Positions 52,400-61,613 are shown, counted from the first letter of the stretch. The stretch is DNA of 64,000 nucleotides from Candidatus Woesearchaeota archaeon (GCA_018668595.1 JABJCP010000033.1:1-64000), one strand, 5' to 3'. Notes: a model not told the origin generated them from the sequence alone. Numbers and translations: made by a program.

Positions 52400-52624
52400 A
52401 TGGCAACAAAAAGAAAAAGAGTAACTAAAAAAGCTGCTGCTCCTGCTAAAAAGGAAGTATGTTGTGAACACAAACATTGCAATTGCTTTGGCTGGGGTCT
52501 AGTGATTCTTATTTTAGGAATCTTATTTGTAGCAAAAGACTATGGCATGCTAACTTGGTTTAAATTTAGTTGGTGGAGTATAGTTTTTGTATTAATGGGT
52601 TTACATCACGTTTTCAAAAAATAA
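52400..52624 (+). CDS. Small Cys/His-rich membrane protein
   Basis: 74 aa: a basic N-terminal tail (ATKRKRVTKKAAAPAKKE), a tight metal-binding-like cluster CCEHKHCNC, and two TM helices (GWGLVILILGILFV and WSIVFVLMGLHHVF). SD AGAGGTGGATTTTAATG. Likely a small inner-membrane protein. The cluster could bind zinc or copper (inference). Confidence 0.7.
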   Translation: MATKRKRVTKKAAAPAKKEVCCEHKHCNCFGWGLVILILGILFVAKDYGMLTWFKFSWWSIVFVLMGLHHVFKK

Positions 52625-52826
52625 GAATAATAAAGATTTGAAAACACAAATAACTGTAAATCAAAATAAAAACAATAAATTTGTTTTAAATTTTTTCATT
52701 TCAAATTTTTTATTTCTATAAACTCAAATCACCACAACACCCATAATAACCATAAATAATAATGATAATAATAATAATAGCAATAACCATAATAAGGTAA
52801 TGCTGAATTAAAAAGTTTAAATTAAT

Positions 52827-54017
52827 CTAATTAAAATGATTCAATTTTATTTGAGAATTTATTTCATTTAATAGATCACTCTGTCGTAAAATAGGATCTA
52901 TATTCATTCCAAATTTCTTCTGTGCAAACTTTCGAACATAATCTAACATTAATTCTTTACTTCCAAACTCAAGTGGTTTTGATTCAATTGATTTTCTAGT
53001 TGCATTTCTACACACCCAAACTCCTAACGGCGCCCAGTATTCATTTGTAATAAAACGCAAACATAAAACTGATGCCTGTCGTCGAATCTTTTTTAGACCT
53101 TCAAGCACGCCAAGTCGTGCAGCATAATATCCTCCCGCCGTACTGTGAGCATATTCTCTACGACCAGAATAATTTTCATAATCAGTTGCAAATGAATCTG
53201 TTTGACCTGCAAGCATTTCAAATAACTCATATCTCCACACATCAGGAAAACATAAAACAAGATAATAATTTCCAAGGTATCCTCCAAAATAAGCAAGATA
53301 ATCAGAACTTGAATAATTTTTAATATCTTCTATCATTTTCTTACCTAAAATATCGTCAACAGCAGTAATAGACCATCTTGTTGGAACTATTTTACGTCGA
53401 GACTCAGAACCAAGATTGCCTAAACTAAGAACTTTAGTTATGTAATGTTCATCAAAATTTGATTTAGAAATTAAATTAACAGCCTCGGCAGCTTTCAAAT
53501 CATCATCAACAATTTTTTCTACTTTATGAGGAATTTTAGGATTTTCAGTAATTCTTGCTTGTTTTACAGAAACGCGAGGTCCGTGAGGCATAGCATCTTG
53601 ATTAAAACTCAATGAAAAACTTGGTTTTTTATTTAGATTTATCTCAACATCAACAGGCTTATGTGCAAGAGAAACTTCTTGACTCATTTGCATAAACCTA
53701 TCATCAAAACTTTTTATATGCGCTCTAAAACTACTATTAACTAGTTCAGTTCTTAAATTTATAACTTGTTGAATGCCAACTCCTTCTTTAACCCATTTTT
53801 TTGGTGCATCATGATCTTTGTATTCTTCAGTACTAAGAAATCCTACATTCACATTAGGATAACCATACTTTCCAACAAATATATTAGGGGTTTCTCCAAA
53901 AAAGTCTTGTTTTGCTCCCAAATTAACTTTTTTCTGACTACTTATTTTAGCCATTATTGGACAATATGGCCGCCCACATAAATTTCTCCCTTTACACTTA
54001 ACACACAAAACATTCAT
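52827..54017 (-). CDS. nre: Archaeal DNA repair protein Nre
   Basis: Member of the Nre (DUF650/651) family implicated in archaeal DNA repair and, in many members, in binding PCNA. The start is ATG 54017 (396 aa), giving MNVLCVKCKGRNLCGRPYCPI, the family's zinc-finger N-terminus. The body has YPNVNVGFLS and VPTRWSITAVDD, with GVWVCRNATRKSIESKPLEF later. TATA CAAAAATATATATG lies at the expected distance, whereas the track start at 54038 would be inside it. The C-terminus (QSDLLNEINSQIKLNHFN) has no clear PIP box. The 5' side holds two tandem sRNA-like units. Confidence 0.87.
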   Translation of the reverse strand: MNVLCVKCKGRNLCGRPYCPIMAKISSQKKVNLGAKQDFFGETPNIFVGKYGYPNVNVGFLSTEEYKDHDAPKKWVKEGVGIQQVINLRTELVNSSFRAHIKSFDDRFMQMSQEVSLAHKPVDVEINLNKKPSFSLSFNQDAMPHGPRVSVKQARITENPKIPHKVEKIVDDDLKAAEAVNLISKSNFDEHYITKVLSLGNLGSESRRKIVPTRWSITAVDDILGKKMIEDIKNYSSSDYLAYFGGYLGNYYLVLCFPDVWRYELFEMLAGQTDSFATDYENYSGRREYAHSTAGGYYAARLGVLEGLKKIRRQASVLCLRFITNEYWAPLGVWVCRNATRKSIESKPLEFGSKELMLDYVRKFAQKKFGMNIDPILRQSDLLNEINSQIKLNHFN

Positions 54018-54180
54018 GTAACGTAAAAAGAAGTTCACATATATATTTTTGAAGGTTTTACAATTAAACTATTTTATCACATAATTAATCAGAAGGGTAG
54101 CAGCAATAACTGCAATAGCAACTAACAATAATAACCACTAATAAAGCAAATTATATCAAAATAAGCAGTTAGAATCATAA

Positions 54181-54285
54181 TAAAAAGAAAAGACACCTAA
54201 GGTAGGTTTAGGGGGGCTTCTTAAGTAAGAAGTGATCTGACCTCAGGTTTCAAAGCATTAAATGCTTTTTGTCTCTCATACAGCA
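54181..54285 (-). ncRNA. Putative sRNA unit 1 of a tandem pair (C-run type)
   Basis: On the minus strand: an upstream TATA (TTTATATATC, 54298-54308), a 5' hairpin AAAGCATT/AATGCTTT, then ACCTGAGGT pairing with ACCTTAGGT. Inside are the hairpin CTTCTT-ACTT-AAGAAG and an unpaired CCCCCC. Downstream is TCTTTTCTTTTT. Unit 2 at 54425 repeats this order with different stem bases, so the closing stem covaries. The remaining 54039-54180 shows only AT-rich filler and the nre promoter. Confidence 0.5.
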
Positions 54286-54424
54286 CAATACAGAGATGAT
54301 ATATAAATGTTTCTATTATGTACTTTCTTGATAGTAGTAACAAGAATTTAAATGTTTAAACGAATATTAAATCTAATTAAAAATAAGAAAATTTAACATT
54401 TTAAAACAAATCTCGAATAAGAAA

Positions 54425-54530
54425 AAGTAAAAACCCAAGGGATCTTTTCGGGGGGGCTTGAGAAGAATATAACACCTCGGGCTTTAACATCGTAAAAAAC
54501 AACAAATATTATTTGTTGTTTCTATTAAGT
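54425..54530 (-). ncRNA. Putative sRNA unit 2 of a tandem pair (C-run type)
   Basis: Minus strand: TATA TTTATATAG (54546-54556), 5' hairpin AACAACAAATA/TATTTGTTGTT, closing stem AAGCCCGAGG pairing with CCCTTGGGTTT (10 bp with two G-U), a short CTT-CTC-AAG hairpin and an exposed CCCCCCC. It ends in TTTTTACTTTTT. Same plan as unit 1. Both lie between the pyrophosphatase stop and nre. Confidence 0.5.
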
Positions 54531-54640
54531 AGTAACTTCGAAATACTATATAAATATTTCTATACTCCAGAATATGCCATTTATAAATAGGGACATAAAA
54601 GTCAAGTAATTCAACAAAAATTAAAAAAATAGCTCGAAAT

Positions 54641-56608
54641 TCAAACAGCTAAAAACAGAGGAATAAACACCAAACTAACTATGCTCATTAATTTTATCAG
54701 AATATTAATTGCAGGTCCACTAGTATCTTTAAATGGATCTCCCACAGTATCTCCAACTACTGCTGCTTTATGTGCAAAACTTCCCTTTCCACCACAACCT
54801 TTGCATTCACCAGATTCAATATACTTTTTAGCATTATCCCAAGCTCCTCCTGCATTTGCCATCATTATTGCCATCAAAACACCAGTAACTAATCCTCCGC
54901 CTAAAAATCCACCAAGTGCTTCAACACCCAAAAACAATCCTACAAGAATCGGAACAAATATTGCAAGAAGTCCTGGAAGCACCATTTGTTTCAATGCCTC
55001 TTGCGTTGCAATATCAACACATTTTGCATAATCAGGTTTTGCTTTTCCGTTCATAAGTCCAGGAATATTCTTAAATTGATAGCGAACTTCTTCTATCATT
55101 TTAAATGCAGAAACTCCAACCGCACGAAGAGTAAGTGAACTAAAAATAAAAGGCATCAGTCCTCCCAAAAATAAACCAATAAGAACAATGGGTTCTGTAA
55201 TACTTATCACTTTCAAATCTACTCTCACAATATATGCTGAAAAAAATGCAAGAGTTGTAAGCGCTGCACTTCCAATTGCAAATCCTTTTCCCATTGCAGC
55301 AGTTGTATTTCCAACAGCGTCAAGAGCATCAGTTCTTTTTCTAACAGCTTTTCCAAGTTTTGCCATTTCAGCAATTCCTCCTGCATTATCTGCAACAGGA
55401 CCATACGCATCTATTGCTAAACTAATTCCAAGAGTCGACAACATTCCTACTGCAGCAATTGAAATTCCATAAATTCCCCCCATTTTAAACGAGATAAATA
55501 TAGCAATCACAATAACCAAAACAGGTAATGCTACTGATTCCATTCCTAAAGCCAATCCTTGAATAATATTTGTTGCAGCACCTGTTTTTGAAGCTTCAGA
55601 AACTTTACGCGTCGGATAATGTTTTGCAGATGTATAAAATTCAGTTATCAATCCAATCAACACACCACTAATTAATCCAACAACTAATGCCCACCAAATA
55701 TCCACACTTCCTAAAAAATGTTTTGTTAAAAAATATGAACCAATTAATACAAGCAAACTTGAAACTAATAATCCTCGTCTTAAAACAGTTTGAATTTTCT
55801 TTTCAGAATCAGTTCTCACAAACAAAGTTCCAATAATAGATGCTATTAATCCCACTGCTGCAATTGTTAAAGGTAAGTAAATTCCATTTTTTCCATAAAT
55901 AAATACACCTATAGCCATTGCTGCAATTATTGAACCAACATAACTTTCAAAAAGATCTGCACCCATCCCTGCAACATCTCCAACATTGTCCCCTACATTA
56001 TCTGCAATTACTGCAGGATTTCTTGGATCATCTTCAGGAATTCCTTTTTCTATTTTACCGACGAGATCTGCACTAACATCTGCAGCTTTTGTGAAAATCC
56101 CTCCGCCAACTCTCGCAAATAATGCAATTGAACTTGCTCCAAAACTAAATCCATAAATTATTTCAGGATTTCCAAACCATAAATATAAAATACTTATCCC
56201 CAGTATTCCTAAACTCGAAACAAAAAGTCCATTTACAACTCCTGAACTAAAAGCAATACAAAGAGCACCTAAAATATTTTTTCTAGCAGCATTTGCACAT
56301 CTTACATTTGCACTAGTCGCAGTTCTCATTCCAACAAAACCTGCTAATGCAGAAAGTATCGCTCCAAAAATAAATGATACTGCAGTTTCCCATCCAATCA
56401 AAATCCATAAAATCAACGAAACAATAATTACAAATATAGATAAAATTCTATACTCTCTCAAAAGAAATGCCATTGCTCCTTCTTGAATATAACTTGCAAT
56501 CTCTTGCATTCGATTATTACCTGCATTTTTTGAATTAATCCACATAGAAAAAACTAAAGCAACAATAATTCCAATCCCTGAACTTGCAACAACTAGACTA
56601 AGTATCAG
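54641..56608 (-). CDS. hppA: Membrane-bound ion-translocating pyrophosphatase
   Basis: Couples pyrophosphate hydrolysis to H+ or Na+ pumping; a multi-TM protein. Motifs: [55 protein letters not shown] (the acidic PPi site), [12 protein letters not shown], and [21 protein letters not shown]. Alanine in GNTTAA is typical of K+-dependent enzymes. The first ATG (56545) leaves out TM1. In frame upstream lie 21 hydrophobic residues ([20 protein letters not shown]) starting with CTG 56608, which has GAGGTGAATTAA before it. I therefore annotate a probable non-AUG start. The pumped ion cannot be decided from sequence alone. Confidence 0.9.
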   Translation of the reverse strand: MILSLVVASSGIGIIVALVFSMWINSKNAGNNRMQEIASYIQEGAMAFLLREYRILSIFVIIVSLILWILIGWETAVSFIFGAILSALAGFVGMRTATSANVRCANAARKNILGALCIAFSSGVVNGLFVSSLGILGISILYLWFGNPEIIYGFSFGASSIALFARVGGGIFTKAADVSADLVGKIEKGIPEDDPRNPAVIADNVGDNVGDVAGMGADLFESYVGSIIAAMAIGVFIYGKNGIYLPLTIAAVGLIASIIGTLFVRTDSEKKIQTVLRRGLLVSSLLVLIGSYFLTKHFLGSVDIWWALVVGLISGVLIGLITEFYTSAKHYPTRKVSEASKTGAATNIIQGLALGMESVALPVLVIVIAIFISFKMGGIYGISIAAVGMLSTLGISLAIDAYGPVADNAGGIAEMAKLGKAVRKRTDALDAVGNTTAAMGKGFAIGSAALTTLAFFSAYIVRVDLKVISITEPIVLIGLFLGGLMPFIFSSLTLRAVGVSAFKMIEEVRYQFKNIPGLMNGKAKPDYAKCVDIATQEALKQMVLPGLLAIFVPILVGLFLGVEALGGFLGGGLVTGVLMAIMMANAGGAWDNAKKYIESGECKGCGGKGSFAHKAAVVGDTVGDPFKDTSGPAINILIKLMSIVSLVFIPLFLAV

Positions 56609-56760
56609 TTAATTCACCTCTTTTGATAATTAAATAAAGTATTGAAATATAAAGTTTCCTAAGTCAACCCACCAAAAAACTTAAAAACATCCTAAATCTA
56701 CATCTACACAGATCGCAAATAGTCGGTCTATCAGGTAAATAAATCCCTGAGGTGATATAT

Positions 56761-58164
56761 ATGAAAGAAAAATTAGAAAAAGTAAATGATAATGAGTGGA
56801 TTCTACCCAAGAGCGTTAGAGAAGGAATGCTTGTGGATGCAAAAATTATTGGTAATCAATTTATTATGGATTCTTTAGAGAATGAAACTCTAAACCAACT
56901 TACTAATGTTGCAATGCTTCCAGGAGTAGTTGCCCCAGTTTGTGCAATGCCTGATGCCCATATTGGTTATGGTCTTCCAATGGGCGCAGTTGGCGCTTTT
57001 GATTCTGAAGAAGGAGTAATTAGTTGTGGTTGTACTGGTTTTGATATTAATTGTGGAATTAATATGATTAGAACTAACTTAACATATAATGATGTTAAAG
57101 ATAAACTTAGACCTTTGATTGGAAAATTATTTGAAAATATTCCTTGCGGCGTCGGTAGTAAAGGTAAGCTAAGAATTGAACGTTCTAAATTTAATGATGT
57201 TCTTACTAACGGTGTTGATTGGTGTGTGGAAAATGATTATGGTGTAAAAGAAGATGGAATGAACACTGAAGAAAATGGAAAAATGGAAGGTGCTGACCCA
57301 AGCAAGGTTAGTGATTTAGCAATCAAAAGAGGACTTCCTCAACTTGGAACTTTGGGTGCTGGAAATCATTTTTTAGAAATTCAAAAAGTAGATCAAATCT
57401 TCGACGAGACTTATGCAAAAAAATACAAACTTTTACCTGATCAAGTAGTTATCATGCTTCATTGTGGTAGTCGAGGTTTTGGTCACCAAGTTGCATCAGA
57501 TTATTTAAAAATTCATGCTAAAGCTGCAGAGAAATATAAAATTAAACTTCCTGATAAACAATTAGTTTGTGCTCCTGTAAATAGCGATGAAGGTCAAAAT
57601 TATTATAAGGCGATGAAGTGCGCAGTTAATTACGCATTCGCAAATCGTTTAGTTATGACTCAATGGATTCGTGAAACTTTCCAACAAGTGTTTAACAAAG
57701 ATTGGGAAACTATGGACATGCACACAATTTATGCACTCGCACATAATATTTGTAAAATGGAGGATCACATTGTCGACGGTAAAAAAAGAAAACTTTATGT
57801 TCATAGAAAAGGTGCCACTAGAAGTTTTCCAGATACTCCTGCATTAATTGCTGGAAGTATGGGTACTGCTTCATATATTTTACATGGAACAGAGAATGCA
57901 ATGCTTAAAACATTTGGTAGTACTTGCCACGGTGCTGGACGAAGAATGTCTCGACACAAAGCAATAGACTCATTCCGCGGAGAAGATATTAGAGAATCTC
58001 TTTTGAAAAAAGGAATTGTTGCAAGAGCTACTAGTCCCAAAGTTTTAGCAGAAGAAGCTCCTGGTGCTTACAAAGATATTGATCAAGTAATTGAATCAGT
58101 TCATAAAGCAGATATTTCAAAAAAAGTTGCAAGAATGGTTCCAATGGGAGTTGTTAAAGGTTAA
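56761..58164 (+). CDS. rtcB: RNA-splicing ligase RtcB
   Basis: 3'-phosphate/5'-hydroxyl RNA ligase that joins tRNA exons after intron removal. GCTGFDINCGINMIRTN carries the metal-binding Asp/Cys, LGTLGAGNHFLEIQ and HCGSRGFGHQVASDY the histidines, and CHGAGRRMSR the GMP-accepting histidine. 467 aa from ATG 56761 (SD GAGGTGATATAT); no intein. All three tRNAs in this window need splicing, so its substrate is at hand. Confidence 0.97.
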   Translation: MKEKLEKVNDNEWILPKSVREGMLVDAKIIGNQFIMDSLENETLNQLTNVAMLPGVVAPVCAMPDAHIGYGLPMGAVGAFDSEEGVISCGCTGFDINCGINMIRTNLTYNDVKDKLRPLIGKLFENIPCGVGSKGKLRIERSKFNDVLTNGVDWCVENDYGVKEDGMNTEENGKMEGADPSKVSDLAIKRGLPQLGTLGAGNHFLEIQKVDQIFDETYAKKYKLLPDQVVIMLHCGSRGFGHQVASDYLKIHAKAAEKYKIKLPDKQLVCAPVNSDEGQNYYKAMKCAVNYAFANRLVMTQWIRETFQQVFNKDWETMDMHTIYALAHNICKMEDHIVDGKKRKLYVHRKGATRSFPDTPALIAGSMGTASYILHGTENAMLKTFGSTCHGAGRRMSRHKAIDSFRGEDIRESLLKKGIVARATSPKVLAEEAPGAYKDIDQVIESVHKADISKKVARMVPMGVVKG

Positions 58165-58263
58165 AAAAAAAAAAAAATCATGAAACATATTTGTAAAAAG
58201 AATTAAGAAAATAATTTTTTAAATTTTTTAATAAATTTTATTTTTCAACTTATTGAAACTAAT

Positions 58264-58653
58264 TTATTCTGCTATTGAAGTGTGCATTATTTCTATCACA
58301 AAATTAATAAATACATCGGGCAAATCAAACCACAATTCTTTATCAGACCACTCACCTTGTCTAAAATTTACATTTTTATTTTTAGACCAATTTTTAATTT
58401 GTTCAATATCTTCTTTAGGCATGTTGGATAAAAATGCTATATGAGTATTAGTTTTCTGATCAATAGAAATGGGTTTATCATTTGTTTCGATTATTTGAAT
58501 ACTCACAGGAATCGAATTTTGTTGAATCATACACCATCGCGCATTCTCTTCTCTATAAGAAAGCTTACATCCTATTTTTTCTAGAAGTTCTAAAACTAAT
58601 TCTAATTTATCAGGTCTAATATTATAAGCAAAGTGATGTAGTTTTAAATTCAT
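58264..58653 (-). CDS. VOC/glyoxalase-like fold protein
   Basis: 129 aa. It begins with KLHHFAYNIRPDKLELVLELLEKIGCKLSYREENARWCMI and continues with VSIQIIETNDKPI and NTHIAFLS. This beta-alpha-beta3 order with His in the first and third strand matches vicinal-oxygen-chelate proteins. No specific enzyme can be named. Leaderless ATG behind ATAAATTTATAAAG. Confidence 0.65.
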   Translation of the reverse strand: MNLKLHHFAYNIRPDKLELVLELLEKIGCKLSYREENARWCMIQQNSIPVSIQIIETNDKPISIDQKTNTHIAFLSNMPKEDIEQIKNWSKNKNVNFRQGEWSDKELWFDLPDVFINFVIEIMHTSIAE

Positions 58654-58779
58654 AAAGCCTAGTTATTAGTAAATCTTTATAAATTTATAGATCAATCTTA
58701 TTACTCACAATATACTAATAACTATAATAAATAAAATAAAAATTGCAACTAATCAAAATATCAAATAACCACTCAAACA

Positions 58780-59421
58780 TCAATTATACTCAGAAGCAAT
58801 CTCAGTTACTGCAGTTAGATGATCAGAAGAATTAAACATTACAACATCTGCTTTTGCAGTTTCATCACCCGTATTATTTATTTCAATTACAGATACAGCA
58901 GTGTTTTCTCGTGGACAAAATTTACCATAATGCATCGCAGGTAAGTTTACTGCTTGTGCAATAACACAACCTATTGGACCACCATGACTTACCAAAAGAA
59001 CTGTTTCATCAGAGTGTCTTTCTTTGATATCATTAAAAAAAATTTTTGTTCTTTCAAAAACTTCTATCATAGATTCTCCGCCCAGTGGTCTAAATTTAAA
59101 ATAAGGTAATTCAGAACTTTTGACACCTTCAGAAATAACATCTCTTGAAAGTCCTTCGTAAACTCCTTTTGCTTGCTCGCGAAGTTCTTTGCAAGGAACA
59201 AGAGCTATATTAGAATGAAATTGTAATATTTCTTTTGCAGTATGCATTGCTCTATCTAAGTCACTAGAATATATCACATCAATTTTTTCAGAGCTCAATC
59301 TTACTGCTACTTTTTTTGCTTGTTCAACACCTGATTCAGTTAACTGAGAATTTTTTTGACCTTGACTTATTCCTTCTCTGTTTTCGTATGTCTCTCCATG
59401 CCTCACTATAATCAATTTCAT
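58780..59421 (-). CDS. Histidine phosphatase family (phosphoglycerate mutase-like) protein
   Basis: The phosphohistidine motif LIIVRHGETYENREG is at residues 3-17, DVIYSSDLDRAMHTAKEI follows, and LLVSHGGPIGCVIAQ holds the second histidine. 213 aa, cytosolic. It could be a cobalamin/alpha-ribazole-type, fructose-bisphosphatase-type or general phosphatase; no cobalamin genes are nearby. Confidence 0.9.
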   Translation of the reverse strand: MKLIIVRHGETYENREGISQGQKNSQLTESGVEQAKKVAVRLSSEKIDVIYSSDLDRAMHTAKEILQFHSNIALVPCKELREQAKGVYEGLSRDVISEGVKSSELPYFKFRPLGGESMIEVFERTKIFFNDIKERHSDETVLLVSHGGPIGCVIAQAVNLPAMHYGKFCPRENTAVSVIEINNTGDETAKADVVMFNSSDHLTAVTEIASEYN

Positions 59422-59574
59422 ACTAAAAAGGATTTCGAACTGGTTAATAAATTATTTGATTTTGTAAAATGTAATAAATTTAATAAATAGTATAAATATG
59501 ATAAAAAATATTAAATGATTGTTAAAAAGAAAATTGAGAAAGGTTTAAAAACTTACAATAGATAATAATAGTAA

Positions 59575-60765
59575 ATGGTTAACAAAACGAGTATTCTAAG
59601 CAAACAATTGGCTCAAACACCAATAGCAGTTCCAGGAAGTCCTTTTTGGGAAGTGTTTAAAACATTTGGACGCGATGAAGCATATGCCTGGATTTTTAAT
59701 ACGCTTGGAACATTATTAATGGAATTTGCTCTTATTTCTTGGTTAACAATTGGCGCAGGATCTCATAAAATAGTGCTTGCACTCACAGGACCAATAATTG
59801 AAAAATTCGGTTTTTTTATAGGTCATTTCAAAGATGCACATAATATTTACAAAACAACACCTCTCGAAGACAGAGAAAAATTATCTGTTTATTTAAAAAA
59901 AGCATTCAAAGCAGGATCGAAAAGTTTAACTTATGATTTACTAGTTCACGATCCAGTATATATTATCATAATGCTCGTCGGACAATATGTTCTTCCAACA
60001 ACGCCCGCATGGGTTTTGGCAATGTCCAGTTTTGTTGCAGCAGTATTTATTGTTGCAGGTCTCGACGTAGGAGTTCAAGAATTAAGATACTTCTTATTCA
60101 AACTAAAATTAAAAAAATTAGGTTTTGAATCTGAAAAATATCTCGAATCCAGATTTTTAATTAGTTCAAAACAAAATCCCGCTAAATTAATTAAAGAATT
60201 CGCAAAAGAATTCGGATTGAAAAAAACAAGATCGATAAATTATTACGATACTTATTACAAAAACAAACTAAAAACATACTCTGGAAGAAAACCCAAATTA
60301 AGATTAAGAAAAAGAACCGCTACAAAAGGAGATTGGTTCAAAACAGTTCAGGTCACATACAATATAGCGTCAAGAATAGAATCTAAAACTTTTGAACAAT
60401 TTAACTTTTTTCCTCAAAGAAAAGAAAAAATTTATTTTGTCATTAAAGAAAAAATGCCCCTCAACATAGAACATGTAAAAAATAAAAAAATAAAACATTT
60501 TTTAATAAATGCGACAAACAATAAACAAGAAAAAAATACCCCCTTAAAAATTCAGTTTGAAAGATTTTTCGCATTCGGTCCAGAATTAGTAATTTGCGTT
60601 GATAAAATTAAAAAATTAAAAAGAGATTTTTATGTTGTTGAATTAAAAACTCACAGAGATCAAAACTTATTAAAAGAAGCAATGCGTTTTGTGATGATGC
60701 ATTATCCTGTTGTGCAAACAACGCATGGAAAACTAGAGATAAAAAGTAACAGTAAACACAAATAA
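59575..60765 (+). CDS. Membrane protein with a C-terminal CYTH-like domain
   Basis: 396 aa in two parts. Residues 1-180 are membrane-spanning (TLGTLLMEFALISWLTIGAGSH, PVYIIIMLVGQYVLPTTPAWVLAMSSFVAAVFIVAGL). Residues about 190-390 look like a CYTH/triphosphate-tunnel domain: KYLESRFLIS, INYYDTYY, KPKLRLRKRT, EKIYFVIKEK, then FERFFAFGPELVICVDKIKKLKRDFYVVELKTH. Alternating Arg/Lys/Glu strands are what such tunnels need. A membrane fusion is unusual. The catalytic role is unproven, and the N-terminal ExExK is incomplete (ESRF). Confidence 0.55.
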   Translation: MVNKTSILSKQLAQTPIAVPGSPFWEVFKTFGRDEAYAWIFNTLGTLLMEFALISWLTIGAGSHKIVLALTGPIIEKFGFFIGHFKDAHNIYKTTPLEDREKLSVYLKKAFKAGSKSLTYDLLVHDPVYIIIMLVGQYVLPTTPAWVLAMSSFVAAVFIVAGLDVGVQELRYFLFKLKLKKLGFESEKYLESRFLISSKQNPAKLIKEFAKEFGLKKTRSINYYDTYYKNKLKTYSGRKPKLRLRKRTATKGDWFKTVQVTYNIASRIESKTFEQFNFFPQRKEKIYFVIKEKMPLNIEHVKNKKIKHFLINATNNKQEKNTPLKIQFERFFAFGPELVICVDKIKKLKRDFYVVELKTHRDQNLLKEAMRFVMMHYPVVQTTHGKLEIKSNSKHK

Positions 60766-60897
60766 CCTATATAATAAAAAAGTAAGAATAATTAAAAAAT
60801 AATATTAATAAAAGGAATTAAACTAAATAAAAAATAATTAGTTTCTTATAAGTAGTTACAAACGAAAGATTTATATATCATTTCGCATCACCCCTCT

Positions 60898-60966
60898 ATG
60901 ATAACCATGAAACAAACTTTAAACGAGGCTAAGGCGCGAAGCGCTGATTGTATTCATTGTCAGTAA
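60898..60966 (+). CDS. Leaderless 22-aa ORF ending CIHCQ
   Basis: ATG 60898 lies about 28 nt after TATA ATTTATATATC, as expected for a leaderless gene. The predicted peptide MITMKQTLNEAKARSADCIHCQ shares EAKA(R/Q)SA(D/G)CIHC with the ORF at 61412. It may be a true microprotein or a relic of a duplicated GNAT 5' end. Confidence 0.4.
   Translation: MITMKQTLNEAKARSADCIHCQ
60925..60960 (+). repeat. 36-bp repeat, copy 1
   Basis: Starts GAGGCTAAGGCGCGAAGCGC and matches 61496-61531 at 33 of 36 positions. It contains a GGCGC/GCGC(T) hairpin and encodes EAKARSADCIHC in the ORF frame. Confidence 0.7.
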
Positions 60967-61051
60967 ATCTGATTCTATTAGAAGTAAATATTTAAATATC
61001 ACTTATAATCTCTTTATAAAAATTGCTAGCTTAGCCAATTATATTCGCAAT

Positions 61052-61150
61052 GGCGGTAGTCGTATAACGGCTAGTATACAGGACTGTGGAAAATCAAGCA
61101 ACTTATTTTGCAGATATCCTGTGACGCGGGTTCAATTCCCGCCTACCGCC
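61052..61150 (+). tRNA. tRNA-His(GTG) with a canonical 37/38 intron
   Basis: G-1 is encoded at 61052. The acceptor GCGGTAG pairs with CTACCGC, with C73 at 61150, both diagnostic of tRNA-His. Anticodon stem CAGGA/TCCTG with loop CTGTGGA gives anticodon GTG (61086-61088). The 26-nt intron (61090-61115) forms a bulge-helix-bulge with central helix CTGT/GCAG and bulges GG|A and AT|A; AAAT/ATTT closes the intron hairpin. No CCA encoded. Confidence 0.93.
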
Positions 61151-61151
61151 C

Positions 61152-61246
61152 TCAAATGGTTACGCTCATTTGATACGCAAGAATCAAGTACGATTTCGCT
61201 AACGCTCGATCGTACGAATTTCCAATGTTCCTGCGAACAAATGGGC
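61152..61246 (+). ncRNA. Stem-loop region after tRNA-His
   Basis: GCTCATTTG (61164-61172) can pair with CAAATGGGC (61238-61246), enclosing GTACGAT/ATCGTAC (61188-61194, 61209-61215). Alternatively TCAAATG (61152-61158) pairs with CATTTGA. The two folds exclude each other. It begins 1 nt after the tRNA, so it could be a 3' trailer or processing structure or an unrelated short RNA. 61247-61411 is AT-rich with nothing recognisable. Confidence 0.35.
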
Positions 61247-61411
61247 GGAACTTTTTTTCTTAACTTTTTTCGACAATCACATCATTGCTAAATAGACTGC
61301 ATCCTATAACTTTCTTTACACGCATTTTGCACCATAAAGAACTAAATTAAAAAATAAATTACAAAAAAATAAAAAACAAAAATAAAAAAACCAAATTGGA
61401 GGAAACAAAAA

Positions 61412-61543
61412 ATGAAATCAAACACAAAAAAAAAACAAGAAGAAGTAAAACAAAAAATAAAACAAATAAACCAACAACCAACAAATATTTCACTGGAGGC
61501 TAAGGCGCAAAGCGCTGGTTGTATTCACTGTTCGTCCTTATAG
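61412..61543 (+). CDS. 43-aa ORF with CIHC motif, overlapping the GNAT 5' region
   Basis: ATG 61412 has a good SD (TTGGAGGAAACAAAAA). The Lys/Gln-rich N-terminus is followed by ISLEAKAQSAGCIHCSSL and a TAG stop. The GNAT domain's first strand (VRPYRQSDLDEII) starts at 61530 in the +1 frame. The ORF may thus be a separate microprotein or the true N-terminus of the GNAT gene joined by a frameshift. Confidence 0.45.
   Translation: MKSNTKKKQEEVKQKIKQINQQPTNISLEAKAQSAGCIHCSSL
61496..61531 (+). repeat. 36-bp repeat, copy 2
   Basis: Second copy of the repeat at 60925 (33/36 identical), placed exactly over the expected start of the GNAT domain. AATCTGATT follows both copies, so the duplication probably extends beyond 36 bp in decayed form. 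Confidence 0.7.
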
Positions 61544-61613
61544 ACAATCTGATTTAGATGAAATCATTCAAGTTTACAAATCAGCATTTGCAGAACCTCC
61601 TTGGAACGAATAT

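Noticed and set aside
54490-54520. AACAACAAATA...TATTTGTTGTT as a fifth regulon operator
   Set aside because: The arms are in the opposite order (CAACAA first) with a different spacer. It is the 5' hairpin of sRNA unit 2.
56761-58164. Intein in RtcB
   Set aside because: RtcB is a common intein host, but the 467-aa length and unbroken motifs show none.
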